Shown here: positions 1 to 14,328 of the stretch, in pieces
How the letters are laid out: each line of letters opens with the position of its first letter
Numbering within the stretch: position 1 is the first letter of the stretch
Source: Tupaia tana
Lineage: Eukaryota; Chordata; Mammalia; Scandentia; Tupaiidae
DNA: 64,000 bases
Direction: 5' to 3'
Assembly (NCBI GenBank): GCA_026018925.1
Contig: JAKSZU010000031.1
Span: 12,632,648-12,696,647, forward strand
The notes under the pieces: model-generated
Told to the model about the DNA's origin: nothing
What the model saw: the letters and a program-made list of their open reading frames with translations, nothing else
The model's database searches: none
Position numbers and translations under genes: made by a program

Positions 1-577
1 CTTTGGTCACCTTCTCCCCACCCCCTGTAACTGACAACTCATAAAAGCCTCGTGGTTGGGCGGCCAGATTTACCCTCAATCTCCAACTCGAAAGGCAACA
101 GTTGAAATCACTGAGCGCTGGGGACGCTTTCTCCCGGCAGCGCGGGAGGCAAAGGCATGTTCTGGTGCAGACGCTCCACGGGCTGCCCAGAGATGGGGCT
201 GACAGGGCCCTGCCAGGGCTCCTCTGGTAACCGCCCATTCATTTCCTTCTCGGGTTCTAAGTTAGGAGTGCCCAGAGAAAAGAAAGTCACCCTGGCACCT
301 TCCTGGCTGCAGTAACCCAGCCATCCTTCAAAGCCTTGCTCTGAAAGCAAAAAGGCATTTTTCTAGCCCCAAAACCCATCCTTGCTTCTCCATTGTCTGA
401 GCTCCGCCTGGTCCCACCCTGAAGGTCAGACACGTTCCCTTGGCAGTTTCTTTATAGCCATAGAAACAGCAAGTGCTTTTTGAGAGCTGGGAGACTGGGA
501 GCACAGACGTGGAGGTGGGTCTTCTGACAGGGATTTGCAAGAGCTGGTGAGGAAAGACGGGGCTGGCGGAGCCAGTC
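1..577. other. Unique sequence at the left edge
   Basis: This is unique, SINE-free sequence, expected to be XG intron downstream of the candidate juxtamembrane exon. I searched the minus strand for a hydrophobic transmembrane exon and did not see one. Confidence 0.4.
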
Positions 578-619
578 CCTGATGTCCAGGGTCTCTGTAA
601 GCTGCGTGATCTTCTCCAC
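578..619 (-). CDS. XG: Candidate XG juxtamembrane exon, donor apparently lost
   Basis: After acceptor cttcccttccag the phase-1 frame reads GGEDHAAYRDPGHQG, which resembles the human XG GGDHHSTYGNPEGN segment just before the membrane helix. At the expected exon end the sequence is CAGG followed by ga, not gt, so the donor is not canonical. It may be a decayed exon or a chance match. Its position, next in order after copy 14, fits XG. Confidence 0.33.
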
Positions 620-3600
620 CTGGAAGGGAAGCGGACCCGCCCGTGTGTTCATCCTGCAGAGCTAATGGAGGGCTTTGTATGGTGGCCATTGTTGGCAGGC
701 TGACCACGGGCTGGGACAATGAGCGCAACACACACGAAAATCTCCGTGTTCACACACTTCCCGTTCTGTCAGCACAACGTAGGAAGACCGTGCTGACGTC
801 AACAGGGGTGCACAGTATTTTCTTTGCACACGGGTACACCTGTTCTTTCGGGTGCATCTTGAACGTTTTAAGGAGCTGCCAAAGCATTTTCTTGTTCATT
901 TGCTGTAGGGCATGCGCCAGAGACAGAGAAATGAAAGAGGGCGAGTGTGAGAGCTCCCCCACCCAGGCTATGACCACACAACAATCCTTTCTCCTCCTTT
1001 CTTCTCTTGGGATTTTGTGCACACACACACATCCCAGCATGCATTCTAAGCTGGGGATCAGGACTCAAACTGTTCACCCAGCCATGTGGGATCCAGTGGC
1101 CATAACCACCACACCACAGGTTGGCACATCATTTTTTAGAACATCTGTCCCACTTACTCTCCCATCTGTAATATGCCAGTGTTCCCATCTCCCCACGCCC
1201 TGGCCACCTGTCATTATTTTCCTAGTTTTCATCTGCGTTCTCCCCGCGCAGCGTCTCTGTGGTCCTGACTTGCCTTTCCCTAATGACTCTGGGTGGCTTT
1301 CAACATCTGCTAAGGGGTCCGTAGCTGGCATCTCTTTAGACACTCCACAATCCTGGAAGGCATCTTCACTCACGCCCCCAAAAACATCATCTCAAGGAGG
1401 GCCATCAGGAGGTGAGGTGGTTTCTGGATTCTCACATGGTTGTCTGTGGTTTAAGTCCCGGACCCAGCACCTTTAAACACACAATGAGCACATGCGCATG
1501 CATGCCCCAATACCTTAGAGGAGAATGGGGGAAAGGGATAGCGGCACGGCCAGCCACCCTGAAGGGTGATTTCTCACGTTCCCTCTCTTTTTTTCTCTCT
1601 CTGTCTCTATGCAAGCACACGTGCCTTATAGCAAAAATCTGCCTTAAAAAAAAAAAAAAGGCAACCACGCTAAGCCCCTAGGAAACAGAAGGCGAGCTTC
1701 GCGGAAGCAGACTAGGGGAGTCTAATGGCACACGAAGACCTCCTACCTCCACTGTTGCTAGGACGTGCAACTTGGGGGATATTCCGTTGATCCAGGTTGC
1801 CTCCTGTGGGTACACAACAACGCTCGGTTAAAGGAGACATTTTCCCGTCCCTTCAGAACACCCAGCTAAACGTGTGTGTGCACTGACTCCGCATTGCGCG
1901 TTTCCAGCTCATTTGCTTCTCTGGGCGTCTTTTTTTTTTTTTTGAGAAGTTTTCGCTGTAGGGCGCGTGCGCTCGCCAGACAGACAGAGAGAGACAGAGA
2001 GACAGAAAGCGAGAAATCATCCCCCAGGGGGGATGGCCATGCTGCAATCCCTTCTCCTCCATTCTCCTCTCGGGATCTTGGGCACGCACACACACGCGCC
2101 CGGCGTGAGTTGTAAGCCACCGGGTCTGGGATGCGAACCGCGGTCGACTACGTGGGAGTCCAGCGACATAGCCATTACGCTAACTGCTGGTTCTGGACGT
2201 CTTTACAGATCACCATGGTCCGGCTAAAAAAAAGTCACTTCACCACCCGCAGGAAGACCACAAGACTGAGCACCTAAAAAATAATAATAATAATAAAAGG
2301 CTTGGGCCAGCAGCTGGGGTGAAGTTCAAGGTGCCGGATGCCACAGGAACAGCTGCACGGTGCGTGTCCTGGACCAGGCAGTTGAACCTCACAGTAAGTG
2401 CATGCATGCGTGTGTGCCCAAAGTCCTGAGAGGAGAATGGAGAGAGGACTGTGAGGTGGCCATCCCCCCAATGGGAGCGGGCGAGTTCCAACTTTCCCTT
2501 TCTCTGTCTCTCTCTGGTGAGCACATGTGCCCTAGAGCAAAAAACTCAACATTAAAGCAGTAAATAAAAAAGTAAAAAGGCTCATTTTTATTCCTCAAAG
2601 CTATTGTTTTTAAGTTTTTATTTTTTGAGTTTGTTTCATTGTTGTACATCTTCAGGGGGAACAGCATGGTTTTTCAAAGCGTGTGTGCAGTGTGGTCATC
2701 AAATGAAGGACATGGCAATGTTCACACAGTAACTTGGTCAGCAGTCACCTCTCCTTTCTCCTTTCTTTTTTTAAAAATAATTATTTAATGTTATTTATTC
2801 ATTCATTTATTTTATTTTATTTTAATTTGACCAGAGCGAGACACAGAGAGAATGTGAGAAAGCAAGCCACCAGGTCTGGGACCCAAACCATGGTTGGCCA
2901 CGTGGGAGTGTCCAGCACCTTAACCACCACACCACCTGTTGGTCCCCTCTTCTTTCTTTTCTTTTTAAAGGTTTCGCCATTGGCGAGGGAAAGTGAGAAA
3001 ACCCCCATCCCCACAAAGGGGGATGCCCACGCCACAATCCTTTCCTATATATTCTCCTGTTGGGATCTCGGACGCGTGTGCACACACGCCCACACACATA
3101 CACAGCATTATTTTCAGGTCTACATGTCTGAGACTCTCAGCAAGGCAAGCCACGTGGGAGTCCAGCCCCATAACCACAAGGACATGGGCCGCGTGGGCTG
3201 GCCCGGGATCTCCTCCCTGGCTACGGCTGAGGACTAATTCCATCAAGGGCGACACCACATCTTGTTTACTCCCTCTTCACTGCATGGACAGTTGGGCGGT
3301 TTTACCTTCTGGCTACCATGACAGTGCGCTGCCCTGAACACGTGTGCACAAGATTTTCTTCGCACACAGGGACCCCGACTCTGTCGGTACATACCTAAGT
3401 GAGGGCACTCTATGTTTAACTTTCTGAGGGACTGCCAAGTGTTTTCCTTTTAATTTGCCATGGGGCATGTGCCAGAGATAGACAGAGAAAAGGAAGAGGG
3501 AGAGTGCAAGAGCATCCTCATCCGAGGTGATGGCCACACCACAATCCCTTCGCCTCCATCTTCCTCTCGGGATTTTGTGCACGTACACACACACACACAC

Positions 3601-5593
3601 GCCCAGTGTACTTTCTAAGCTGTGGGATCCAAGACTCGAACTCTGCACCTGGCCATGAGGAACCCAGTAGTCATGACCCCCACGCCACAGGCTGGCCACC
3701 ACCCACCATTTATTTAGCATCTGTCCCACTTTACACTCTCAACGTTAATTGGCAATAGTTCCCGTCACTCCATGCCCTTGGAATCCATTATTTTCCTTGT
3801 TTTTCATCTGCGTTCTCCAGGCGCAGCATCTCTGTGGTCCTGACTGCATTTCCCTAAGGACTCGGGGCGGCTTTCAACATGGGCTAAGTGGTCCGTAGCT
3901 GGCATCTCTTTGAGATTTTCCACAGCCCCAGTAAGCATCTTCAGTCATGTCCTCAAAAACATCATTTCAACCAGACCAGCAGAGGGTGAGGAGTTTAAGG
4001 CCCTAAATTCTCACACGTGTGACTGTGATTCGAGTCTAGAACCGACACCTTGAAATACACATGGAGTGCGTGTGCGTGCGTACCCAAAATCCCGAGACGA
4101 GAGTGCAGGAGAAGGGTGGTGGTGTGGCCATCACCCCCTCAGATTCTGTCTCTCTGTCTCTCAGTCTCCATATAAGGACACGTGCCCTATAGCAACAATC
4201 TCTCTCTCTAAAAAGAAAAGGAACTCAGCAAAATTGCTAGTTAATAAAAGGCGAAGTTAATGGAACCGGACCAGAGGGGTCTAACCGCACACGGAGAGCT
4301 CTCACCTGCACTGGGGCCAGGGTGTGCACACTGGAGCGGGTACAGGTGGTTCTGGTTGACCACTGCAGGTAAGCAAACGCAGTGCACGGTTAAAGGAGAG
4401 GTATTCCCTTCCCCTCGGAGCCCCCGCAAACGCGCACATCCACTGTCTACTGATCGCACGTTCCCAACACCTGTGCTCAGCTGGGCGTCTTTATAGACGA
4501 CCACTGTCTGGCCAGAAAATGACTTAGCACCAGTAGGAAGACCTCAAGATGGAAATAAAAATGTAAAAGGCTCCTATTCCTAGAAGTCTTTCCTTGTTAT
4601 TTGTATGTTTTTGAACATGTAAGAGTTGTACATCTTCACGGCGTAAAATACGGTTTTTAAAGCATGCATTCAGTGTGGTAATCAAATGAAGGATGCTGCT
4701 CTATTCACACAGTGATCTGTGTCAGCGTGTCTTTCCTTTTCCTTTTCTTATTATTTAAGGTTCTTCAATAGGCAAGAGAAAATGAAAAATCACCCTCTAG
4801 GGTAATGGCCACGCCACATTCCCTTCTTATCCATTTTCCTCTGAGAATTTTGGAAATGCATGCCAATGAATCCTACATTGTATTTTAAAAAAAGAGGGAG
4901 AGAGAGAAAGCAACCCCCAGGGAGGACAGCCACACAACAGTCCTCTCTCCCCATTCTCCTCTCAGGATTTTGTGCACGCACACACACACGGCCAGCGTGC
5001 TGTCTAAGCTGTGAGGTCCAGGACTCGAACTGTGCACCCAGCCATGGGGGATCCAGTCGGAATAACCACCATGCCAAGACTGGCCACCACCCATTGTGTT
5101 TAGAGCATCTGTCCCACTTACACCCCCATCCGTAATATCCCAGTGTTCCCATCTCTCCACGCCCTTGCCGACTCTCATTACTTTCCTAGTTTTCATCTGA
5201 TTCTCCCGGCGCAGCGTCTCTGTGGTCTTGACTTGCCTTTCCCTAAGGACCCCGGGTGGCTTTCAACATCCGCTAAGGGGTCCGTAGCTGGCATCTCTTT
5301 AGACACTCCACAGCCCTGGTGAGCATCCTCACTCATGCCTTCAAAAACATCATTTCAAGGAGGACTAGCAGGAAGTAGTAAGGTTCAAGCCCTGGAGACT
5401 CACACGTATAATTGTGGTTCGAGTCTAGATCCGGCAGCTTGAAGTACACACCGAGTGCATGTGCGTGCGTGCCCAAAATCCTGAGAGGAGAGTGTTGGAG
5501 AAGGATTGTGGTGTGGCCATCGCCCCTGTGGGGGTATTTCTCATGATCCCTCTCTGCCTCTCTGTGTCTACATAAGCACACGTGCCCTATAGC

Positions 5594-5630
<37 letters not shown>

Positions 5631-8600
5631 AAAAGAAAAAACTCAGAAAAACTCCTAGGAAATAAAAGATGAACTCATAGAACCGGAGTAGCAGAGTCTA
5701 ACGGCACACAGAGAGTTCTTACCTCCAACGGGGACAGGATGTGTACATAGGAGTCTATACCACATATTCGGGTAGACTTCTGTGGGTCAATAATGAGAAC
5801 GCATGATTAAAGGAGAATACCCCCTTCCCTTCGGAGCCCCCTGCAGAAGGCGCTCATCCACTGTCTGCTGATGTCACGTTTCCAGCGCATTTGCTCATCC
5901 AGGTGTCTTTACGGATGACCATTGTCTGGCTAAAAAAATTATTTAGCCACCTGCATGAAGACCTCAAGACTGAAACAAACAATTTAAAAAGCTCCTGTTT
6001 GATCCTAGACATGATTCGTTTTTGCCATTTTATGTCTTATGTCCATATAATTTTTGTACATCTTCATGGGATAAAGTCTGGAGAGGAGAGTGTGGGAGAA
6101 GGATTGTGGCATGGCCACCACCCCTGGGGGGGTGATGTCTCACGTTCCCTCTCTCTGTCTCTCAGTCTCTATATAAGCACACATGCCCTATAGCAAAAAT
6201 GTCTCTCTCTCTTAAAAAACAAACAAAAAAAGCAACTGAAAAAGACTCCTAGGAAATAAAAGGAGAAGTTCGTGGAACCGGACAGGAGGCGTCTGACCAC
6301 ACACATCGCTCTTACCTCCAGTGGGGGTGGGGAGAGGAGGTCTACAATGGTGTGAAGACCACTGATGCGGGGTGATTCCTGTGGGTGAACAAGGACAATG
6401 CACACTTAAAGGAGAGACACACCCTTCCCTTCGGAATCCCCGGTAACGTGAGCACATCCGCTGTCCATAGATGGCACGTGTCCATCTCCTTTGTTCATCT
6501 GGGCGTCTTCATAGATGACCATTGAGTGGCTAAAACAGTGACTTAGCCCCCAGTAGGAAGACCTCAAGACAGAAACAAAAAACTTGAAAAGCTCTTATTT
6601 GTGCCTAGAAGTTTTTCCTTTTTAATGAAATGTCCTCTGTACGGATCATCGTTGTTCATCTTCACAGGGTCAAGTATAGGTTTTGAAAGCACGCCTTCGG
6701 TGTGATGATGAACCCACGGACGTGGCTATATTCACACAGCGACCTGTGTCAGCATTGCTTGCTTGCTTGCTTTAAGTTTTCCCATAGGCAAGAGAAAAAA
6801 TAAAATCACCCAGTAAGGTTGCCAAGCACAAGGTCAATTTCTAACAATCAGTATCTCCTCGACACCCGCAGCAAGCAACTAGGAACCGTACCAGACAATA
6901 AAGCACCATTCGTAATAGCGATAAACGCCTAACGCATAATATTCAGAAATTGCCTAATGACTTGCAAGAGCTTTATGGGAAAAATTTTAAACTCTAGTTA
7001 AGGACATTTAAAAAACAATAAATGAAGAGATGGACCATGGACAGGTGACTTTACATGACAAAATGACCAACGTCATCTCTAAATGCAACGTTTTACCAAG
7101 CGAAATCACATCAAATTGTAAGGAGCTCCGTAAACTTACATAATATATGAGGAAAAATGCAAAAAGAAATCACCCTCTGGGGGAATGGCTACACCACAAT
7201 CCCTTTGATTCCATTTTCCTGTTAGAATCTTGGAAATGCACACCAACACACCCAGAATGATACTCAAAAAAAGGAGACAGAGAAAACAACCCCCAGGGAG
7301 GACGGCCACACCACAGTCCTCTCTGCTCATTCTCCTGTCCGGGATTTCGTGCACACACACACGGCCAGCGTGTTCTCTAAGCTATGGGGTTCCGGACTCA
7401 AACTGTGCACCAGCCACAGGGGATCCAGTGGCCGTGACCACCACGCCAAGGCTGGCCACCACCCACCATGTTTGTAGCACCTGTCCCACTCACACTCCCA
7501 TCTGTAATACGCCAGTGTTCCCATCTCTCCACGCCCTGGCCACCTGGCATTACTTTCCTAGTTTTCATCTGCGTTCTCCCAGCGCAGCGTCTCTGTGGTC
7601 CTGACTTGCCTTTCCCTAAGGACTCCGGGTGGCTTTCAACATCCGCTAAGTGGTTCGTAGCTGGCATCTCTTTAGACATGCACAGCCCCAGTGAGCATCT
7701 TCACTCACGCCTTCAAAAACATCATTTCAAGAAGTGTCACCAGGAGGGGAGGTGGTGAAGGCCCTGGATTCTGACACGTGTGACTATACTTCAAGTACGG
7801 ACCCTGCAGCTTGAAGTACACGCTGAAGACGTGTGCGTGCACGCCCAAAATCCTGAGAGGAGAGTGTGGGAGAAGGATTGTGGCGTGGCCATCACCCCTG
7901 GGGAGGTGATGTCTCACGTTCCCTCTCTCTGTCTCTCTGTCTCTACATAAGCACACGTGCCCTATAGCAACAAGCACTCTTTCTCAAAAGAAAAGCAACA
8001 AAGCAAAACTCTTAGCAAATAGGCGAAGTTCATGGAACCGGACCAGAGGGGTGTAACCGCACGCGAAGAGCTCTTACTTCCATCGGGGCCAGGATGGACG
8101 CATATGAGTGTGTACCACAGACTCGACTCGACTCCTGTAGGTAAACAGTGACAACGCACAGTTAAAGGAGAAGCACCCCCTTCCCTCGGAGCCCCCTGCA
8201 AAACGAATGCACCCACTCTCTACTGATGTCACGTTTCCAGCGCATTTGCTGGTCGGGGTGTCTTCTTTTAAAATTTTTATTCATTTATTCATTTTTTTTT
8301 CTTTTTGGAGAGGTTTTCGCTATAGGGCGCGTGCGCTCGCCAGACAGACAGAGAGAGACAGAGAGACAGAAAGCGAGAAATCACCCCCCAGGGGGGATGG
8401 TCACGCCGCAATCCCTTCTCCTCCATTCTCCTCTCGGGATCTTGGGCACGCACGCACACGCGCCCAACGTGAGTTTTAAGCCACCGGGTCCGGGACTCGA
8501 ACCGCAGTCGACTACGTGGGAGTCCAGCGACATAGCCATTACGCTAACCGCTGGTTCCCGTTTATTCATTTTTTTTAATTTGACCATAGAGACACACAGA

Positions 8601-11600
8601 GAAACAGAGACAGAGAGAGAGAGAGAAAGCAAGCCACCATGTCCAGGACTTGAACCGTGGTTGACCATGTGGGAGTGTCCAGCACCTTAACCACCACGCC
8701 AGCTGCTGGTCCTGTCTGAGTGTCTTTATAGATGACCCTTGTCTGGCTAAAAAGTGACTCAGCCCCCAGGAGGAAGACTTCAAGACGGAGACAAAAACTT
8801 GAAAGGCTCATATTTGCTCCTAAACCTTCTTTTTTTGAATGTCTTATGTACATATCATTGTTTTACATCTTCACAGGGTAAAGCATGGCTTTTGAAAGCA
8901 TGCATTGGGTGTGATAATGAAACCAAGAATATGCTATATCCATGCAGTGACCTGTGTTAGCATTACTTGCTTTCTTTTTTTCTTACTTTCTTTCCTTTTC
9001 TGTTTTTTGAGAGACTTTTGCAATACGGTGCGTGTACTCTCCAAAGACACAGAGAGAGAAAGAGAGGAAGAAATCGCCCCTTTGGAGAATGGCCTGGCCT
9101 CAATCCCTTCTCCAACACCCTTCTCTTGGGATTATGGAGACACAGCACACATACCCAGAATGTTTTAAACTGCCGTGTCCAGGACTCGAACTGAGTTCAA
9201 ATACACCAGAGTACAGCAACATAATCATTATGCCATCTGCTGATACCCCCCTCCTTTTTTTTTTCTTTTTTAAAGGTATTTGCCTTGGGCGAGAGAAAAT
9301 GAAAAATCATCCTCTGGGGGAATGGGCATGCCACAATCCCTTCTCCATTTTCCTCTCAGAATCTTGTATCTGCACATCAACTCACCCAGCATGACATTAA
9401 AAAAATAAAAAAGAGGGAGAGAGAGAAAGCGATCCCCAGGGAGGACAGCCACGTAACAGTTCTCGCTCCTCATTCTCCTGTCTGGATTTTGTGCACGCAC
9501 ACACGTGTGGCCAGTGTGCTGTCTAAGCTGTGGGGTCCTGGACTCAGACCGTACATCAGCCATGGGGAATTCAGTTGCCATGACCACCACGCCAAGGCTG
9601 GCCACCACCCATCACGTTTACAGCATCTGTCCCTCTTACACTCCCATCTGTAATATGCCAGTGTTCCCACCTCGCCACGCCCGTGCTGACGGTCATTACT
9701 TTCCTAGTTTTCATCTGATTCTCCCGGTGCAGCGTCTCTGCGGTCCTGACTTGCCTTTCCCTAAGGACTCCGGGTGGCTTTCAGCATCCGCTAAGGGGTC
9801 CGTAGCTGGCATCTCTTTAGACACGCACAGCCCTGGTAAGCATCCTCACTCACGCCTTCAAAAACATCATTTCAAATGAACCCATTGAGAGTGAGGAGAT
9901 TAGGGCCCCGGATTCTCACACGTGTAACTGTGGTTCGAGTCTAGACCCGGAAGCTTGAAATACACGGCGAATACGTGTGTGAGCACGCCCAAGATCCCGA
10001 GAGGAGAGTGCGGGAGAAAGGACTGAGGCGTGGCCATCGCCCCTGGGGGTGATGTCTCACGTTCCCGCTCTCTGTCTCTCTGCGCGTACGTAAGCACACG
10101 TGCCCTGTAGGAAAACATCTCTCTAAACAGAAGGCAGCAACACAAAAGCCCTAGGAGACAAACGGTGGACCAAGGAACCAGGTAGAGGGGTCTCACTGCA
10201 CACGGAGATCTCTTACCTTCGGGGCCTGGAGGTCTACACTGGAGTTCATACCACGGATTCAGGTTCACTCCTGCGGGTAAACAGCGACCGTGCACGGTTA
10301 AAGGAGAAACATGCCCTTCCCTTAGAGCCCCCTGCGAACACGCACAGCAACCGCCTACTGATTTCCCGTTACCATCGCGTTTGTCCTCTGGGTGTCTTTA
10401 TAGCTGGCGTCTCTTTAGACACTCAACAACCCCCATTTTCACTCACGCCTTCAAAAACATCATTTCAAGGAGGGATAGAACGAAGTGTGATTTTTTCATC
10501 CCTGTGACCCTCTCTCTCGGGATCAGCAGTTGGCATAATGGCTATGTTGCTGGACTCCCGTGCAGTCGCCTGCAGTTCGAGTCCCAGACTCAGTGGCTTT
10601 AACCCACGCCGGGCACATGTGCGTACGTGCCCAAGATCCTGAGAGGAGAATAGAGGAGGGATCGCAGTGTGGCCATCCCCCCCGACGGGCGATTTCTCAC
10701 TATGATTTCTTTCTGTCTCTTTGTCTTTTTGGCGAATGCAAGCATCCTATAGCAAAAACCTCCAAAAATAAATAAATAAAAATAAATAAATTAAATTAAA
10801 TTAAAAATATCTCTCTGTAAAAAGAAAAGCAACTAAGCAAAATTCTTAGAAATTAAAAAGCGAACTTCATGGAACCAAATTAGAAGAGTCTAACTGCCCA
10901 CGGAGAGCTCTTACCTCCACTGGGGGCAGGACGTCCGCATTTCAGTGCATACCATGGATTTGGGTTGGCCCCTGTGGGTTAACAGAGACAATGCACGGTG
11001 AAAGGAGAGACACACCCTTCCCTTCGGAGCCCCCTGCAGAACGCACGCATCCGCTGTCTATGCATTTCACGTGTCCGTCCACCTCATTTGTTCATTGGGG
11101 TGTCTTCATAGATGACGATTGTCTGGCTAAAAAATGACTTAGCCCCCAGCAAGAAGATCTCAAGACTAAAATAAAAAATTCAAAAGGCTCATATTCATTC
11201 CTAGACATTCTTTTGTTTCTATCTTATGTACACACAATTGTTTTACTTCTCGTGGGCTAAAGTATGGCTTCTGAAAGCATGCACTTGCTGTGATAATCAA
11301 ACCAAGGACATTGCTGTATCCACGCAGTGACCTGTGTCAGCATTTCTGTTGTTCTTTTTTTTTTCCTAAATGTTTTTGCCTAGGTGTGTGTGTGTTGGGG
11401 GCGGGGGACGGATGGCCACACCGCCATCCCTTCTTCTCTGTTTTTCTATCAGAATCTTGGAAATGCACGCCCACACACCCAGCATGATATTAAAAAAAGA
11501 GGGAGAGAGAGCAACCCCCAGGGCGGACGGCCACACAACCGTCCCTTCTCCCGTTCTCCTCTCGGGGTCGTGTGAGTGTCAAGCTCCCAGGGCCAGCGCT

Positions 11601-14296
11601 CGCTCCGTGGTCAGCCAGGTGAGAGCTCAGTGACGCAGTCATCACGCCATCTGCTGGACCCTTTGCACACTGTCCTCTGAGCCATTCAGCAGGTGGAAAG
11701 CAGCCTCAGGTCTCTGGATTCCTACTTCTCTGTCCCAGGGTTGCTCAGGACCGTGTCTACACCCTCCCTCTGGTTCTGATTCACGAGTACCTGGCCTGAG
11801 CCCCACAGCCACGTGTCACGGCAATGCACAATCCTCAGGAATTGGAATTTTGATCTCAGTTTGCAAACGACAGTCACCACGTTAGACTTCGGTTCATCCA
11901 AGCAAGTCCAGGACCCCTAAGCAACGGCTCTGCCATCTCCTCCGATGAGGTCACCCTGCCCCTCCCGGCCATCGTCCCAGATCTCCCACAGCCTGTGCTG
12001 TCTCTCCTCCCGCCCTCTCTGAAAGGCTCTTGCACAATACGGGTAGGCTGGGCGGAACCCGGCTGTTATCAGGAAGGAGACCCAGCCACCTCTTGAGAAG
12101 CACATCTGCAGATAGGATCCTGCCCAGAGCTGGGGAGGCAGGCGGCCAGGGCCAGCTCCAGTCGCTCTAGAAATCACCCAGGACGGCTTCCTTCCCCATC
12201 CCAAGTCATCCCGTGCCCTGCTCCTTGCACACGGGCGTCTGCAGCTTTGCTGGCTCCAGATAACCTCCGAGGGGTGGCAGGAAGAGGGGAGAGGGTACAG
12301 AGGAAGTGAGCCTGTCAGTTTGAGGCTTTGCAGGGTTTCAGGGTTCACTGCACACAGCACTTGCTGTCAGCGTGACTCACACCCACGGCAGGGTGCTGGA
12401 CTCACCTAGAACTCCTTACATAACCCGGGAGGACTCCAGCCAGCTCGGAGACAGCCCCTCCTCCTGTGTGCCCAGACACGCTCTCCCCACCGGAATCAGG
12501 GCACATGCATTGCAAGGGTCTCCATGTGCTTTATCAGTGTCCAAGGTGGAAGAGGACCCTGTAGAGGATGCTAACTCTAGGGGCTCCATCCCAGGGGTGG
12601 CCTCATCACAAGTAATTGCATTTCTGCTCCCGGGATCTTGTGAACATACGCACATGCACCCATCATGAGTTTTAACCTGCTGGGTCCAGGGCTTGAACTG
12701 TAGTCAACTCTGGGTCCAGGACTTGAACTGTAGTCAACTATGTGGGAGTCCAGTGACATAACCATTATGCCATCGGCTGCTCCCTCCAGATAGCTTTTGA
12801 TTTGTTTCTGTCGGGGCTTCAGTTTCTCCCTAAGTTCATCCTATTGTCAAATTTGACATGCGTTTCTGTCCCAACAAGACAGCCAACATTCTACAGATGG
12901 CTGGATTCTCAGGGCCAACAGGTGGCATTTTGGCTAAAGAGGTGGATTCCCTCCTGTATGCCCAAGTGTGGTTCAAATCCCAGACTAGGTGTCTTGAAAA
13001 TCCGTCCTGGCGCACATGCATGTATGCTCAATATCCCAGAAGAAAAATGGAGGAGAAGGGATTGCAGCATGGTCATTCCCACTGGGAGGGTGACTTCCCG
13101 CTCACTTTCTCTCTCTGTCTCTCTCTGGAGAGTACATTTAAAAAATAAAAAAAGAAGAAAGGTTAAAAAAGAAACAGGGTGTGGGGACCAGTAGACGCAT
13201 AGCGGTTACATCACTGGAATCTCACATGGCCAACTGCAGTTCAAGTCTTGGACATGGTGACTTCAAAATTATGCCAGGCATGTGTAAGTGTGCCCAAGAC
13301 TCAGTCTGGAAAATGGAGAAGGAATTGGGGCACTTTATCATGTACTGAGCTTTAGGCTTCAACAATAAATTTTTTCTTCTGTTTTCCTTTTTTTTTTTTT
13401 TTTGAGGAGGAAGGACACAATTTAGCCACAACTTCTGGGTCTGGAGGCACTTTCTGCATCCCGTTTGAGCCACTGTGTCCCTGTGATTCTTGGGAACTGC
13501 GGTTGGCCATGTGGGAGTCCAGGGCTTTAACCACCTGCTGGCCCCTGGAATATGTTTGGGGGTCTTGTGATGATCTTGCGCTGCCTCCCAGCTAGTGATA
13601 TTAAGAATGAGGAGGGAGGATATCCATGCATCTAATTAACTACTCAAAATGCAGATGATCCTCAACCACCGCACGCCTACCTTACTGACACAGAAGCTCC
13701 TGGATCCAGGCTTGTTCTCTTCCCTTCTCTACTCTCTCCCTGGGTATGGGAGCCAGCCTGAAGAAGGACCATTGTGATTTGGGGAGTGAAGGCTCGGTAT
13801 ACAGTGGGATGTGTACGGAGAGACTTGAGAGAGCAGCAAATGTAAATCACAGGATGACCTGCTGTGCTATAAACCCTGCAAATTGAAAATCACTTATTCG
13901 TAAAATAGTGTGTTACAGCTGAGAGCACAGAGCCCTCTGCCTGGGTCCAAGTCCTTCTCCCTTTGAGCAGCAGTGTGGTCATGGGCAAATGATTGAGCCT
14001 CCCAGTGCCTCAGTTTTCCCATCTGTAAAAGGGTCTTAAACACAGTAATGGGCTGAGTGAGGACTGCAGTGTTTAGGAAGCATGGCTATCATTAAAAGAA
14101 TGTAGAGGGGCTAGCAGGTGGTGTGGTGGTTAAGGTGCTGGATTCTCAGGTGGTTGACCATGGCTCAAGTCCCAGACCTGGGGACTTGAGACTCATGCCA
14201 GGCACATGTGCATGCGTGCCCAAGATCCCAAGAGGATAATGGGGGAGAAAGGACTGTGTCATGGAGATCCTCCCTGGGGGGGGTGATTTCTTGCTT

Positions 14297-14328
<32 letters not shown>

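Larger units (their letters stand above)
1395..11650. mobile_element. tRNA-SINE insertions in array superblock 2
   Basis: The SINE family has a tRNA-like head (A box near tggcgtaatggctatgtcg, B box ggttcgagtcc) of about 75 bp. A tRNA-unrelated body with gagaggagaatggaggagaaggg follows, then a CT-rich stretch, then gcacacgccctatagcaaaaa and an A-rich tail, about 250 bp in all. A shorter type goes from the head directly to the CT stretch. Plus copies: about 1395-1660, 2300-2560, 3970-4215, 5360-5640, 6073-6235, 7740-7980, 9885-10130, 10520-10790. Minus copies: 898-1130, 1931-2197, 2765-2946, 2955-3205, 3450-3700, 4760-5095, 7140-7475, 8285-8563, 8570-8712, 8990-9242, 9255-9615, 11360-11650. Those repeated at one place in every unit were duplicated with the array. 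The one at 1931-2197 is a later private insertion. Confidence 0.85.

Noticed and set aside
643..1476. 277-residue plus-strand open frame
   Set aside because: It runs through an L1 3'UTR piece and two SINEs; equivalent frames recur in other array units as by-products of the repeat.
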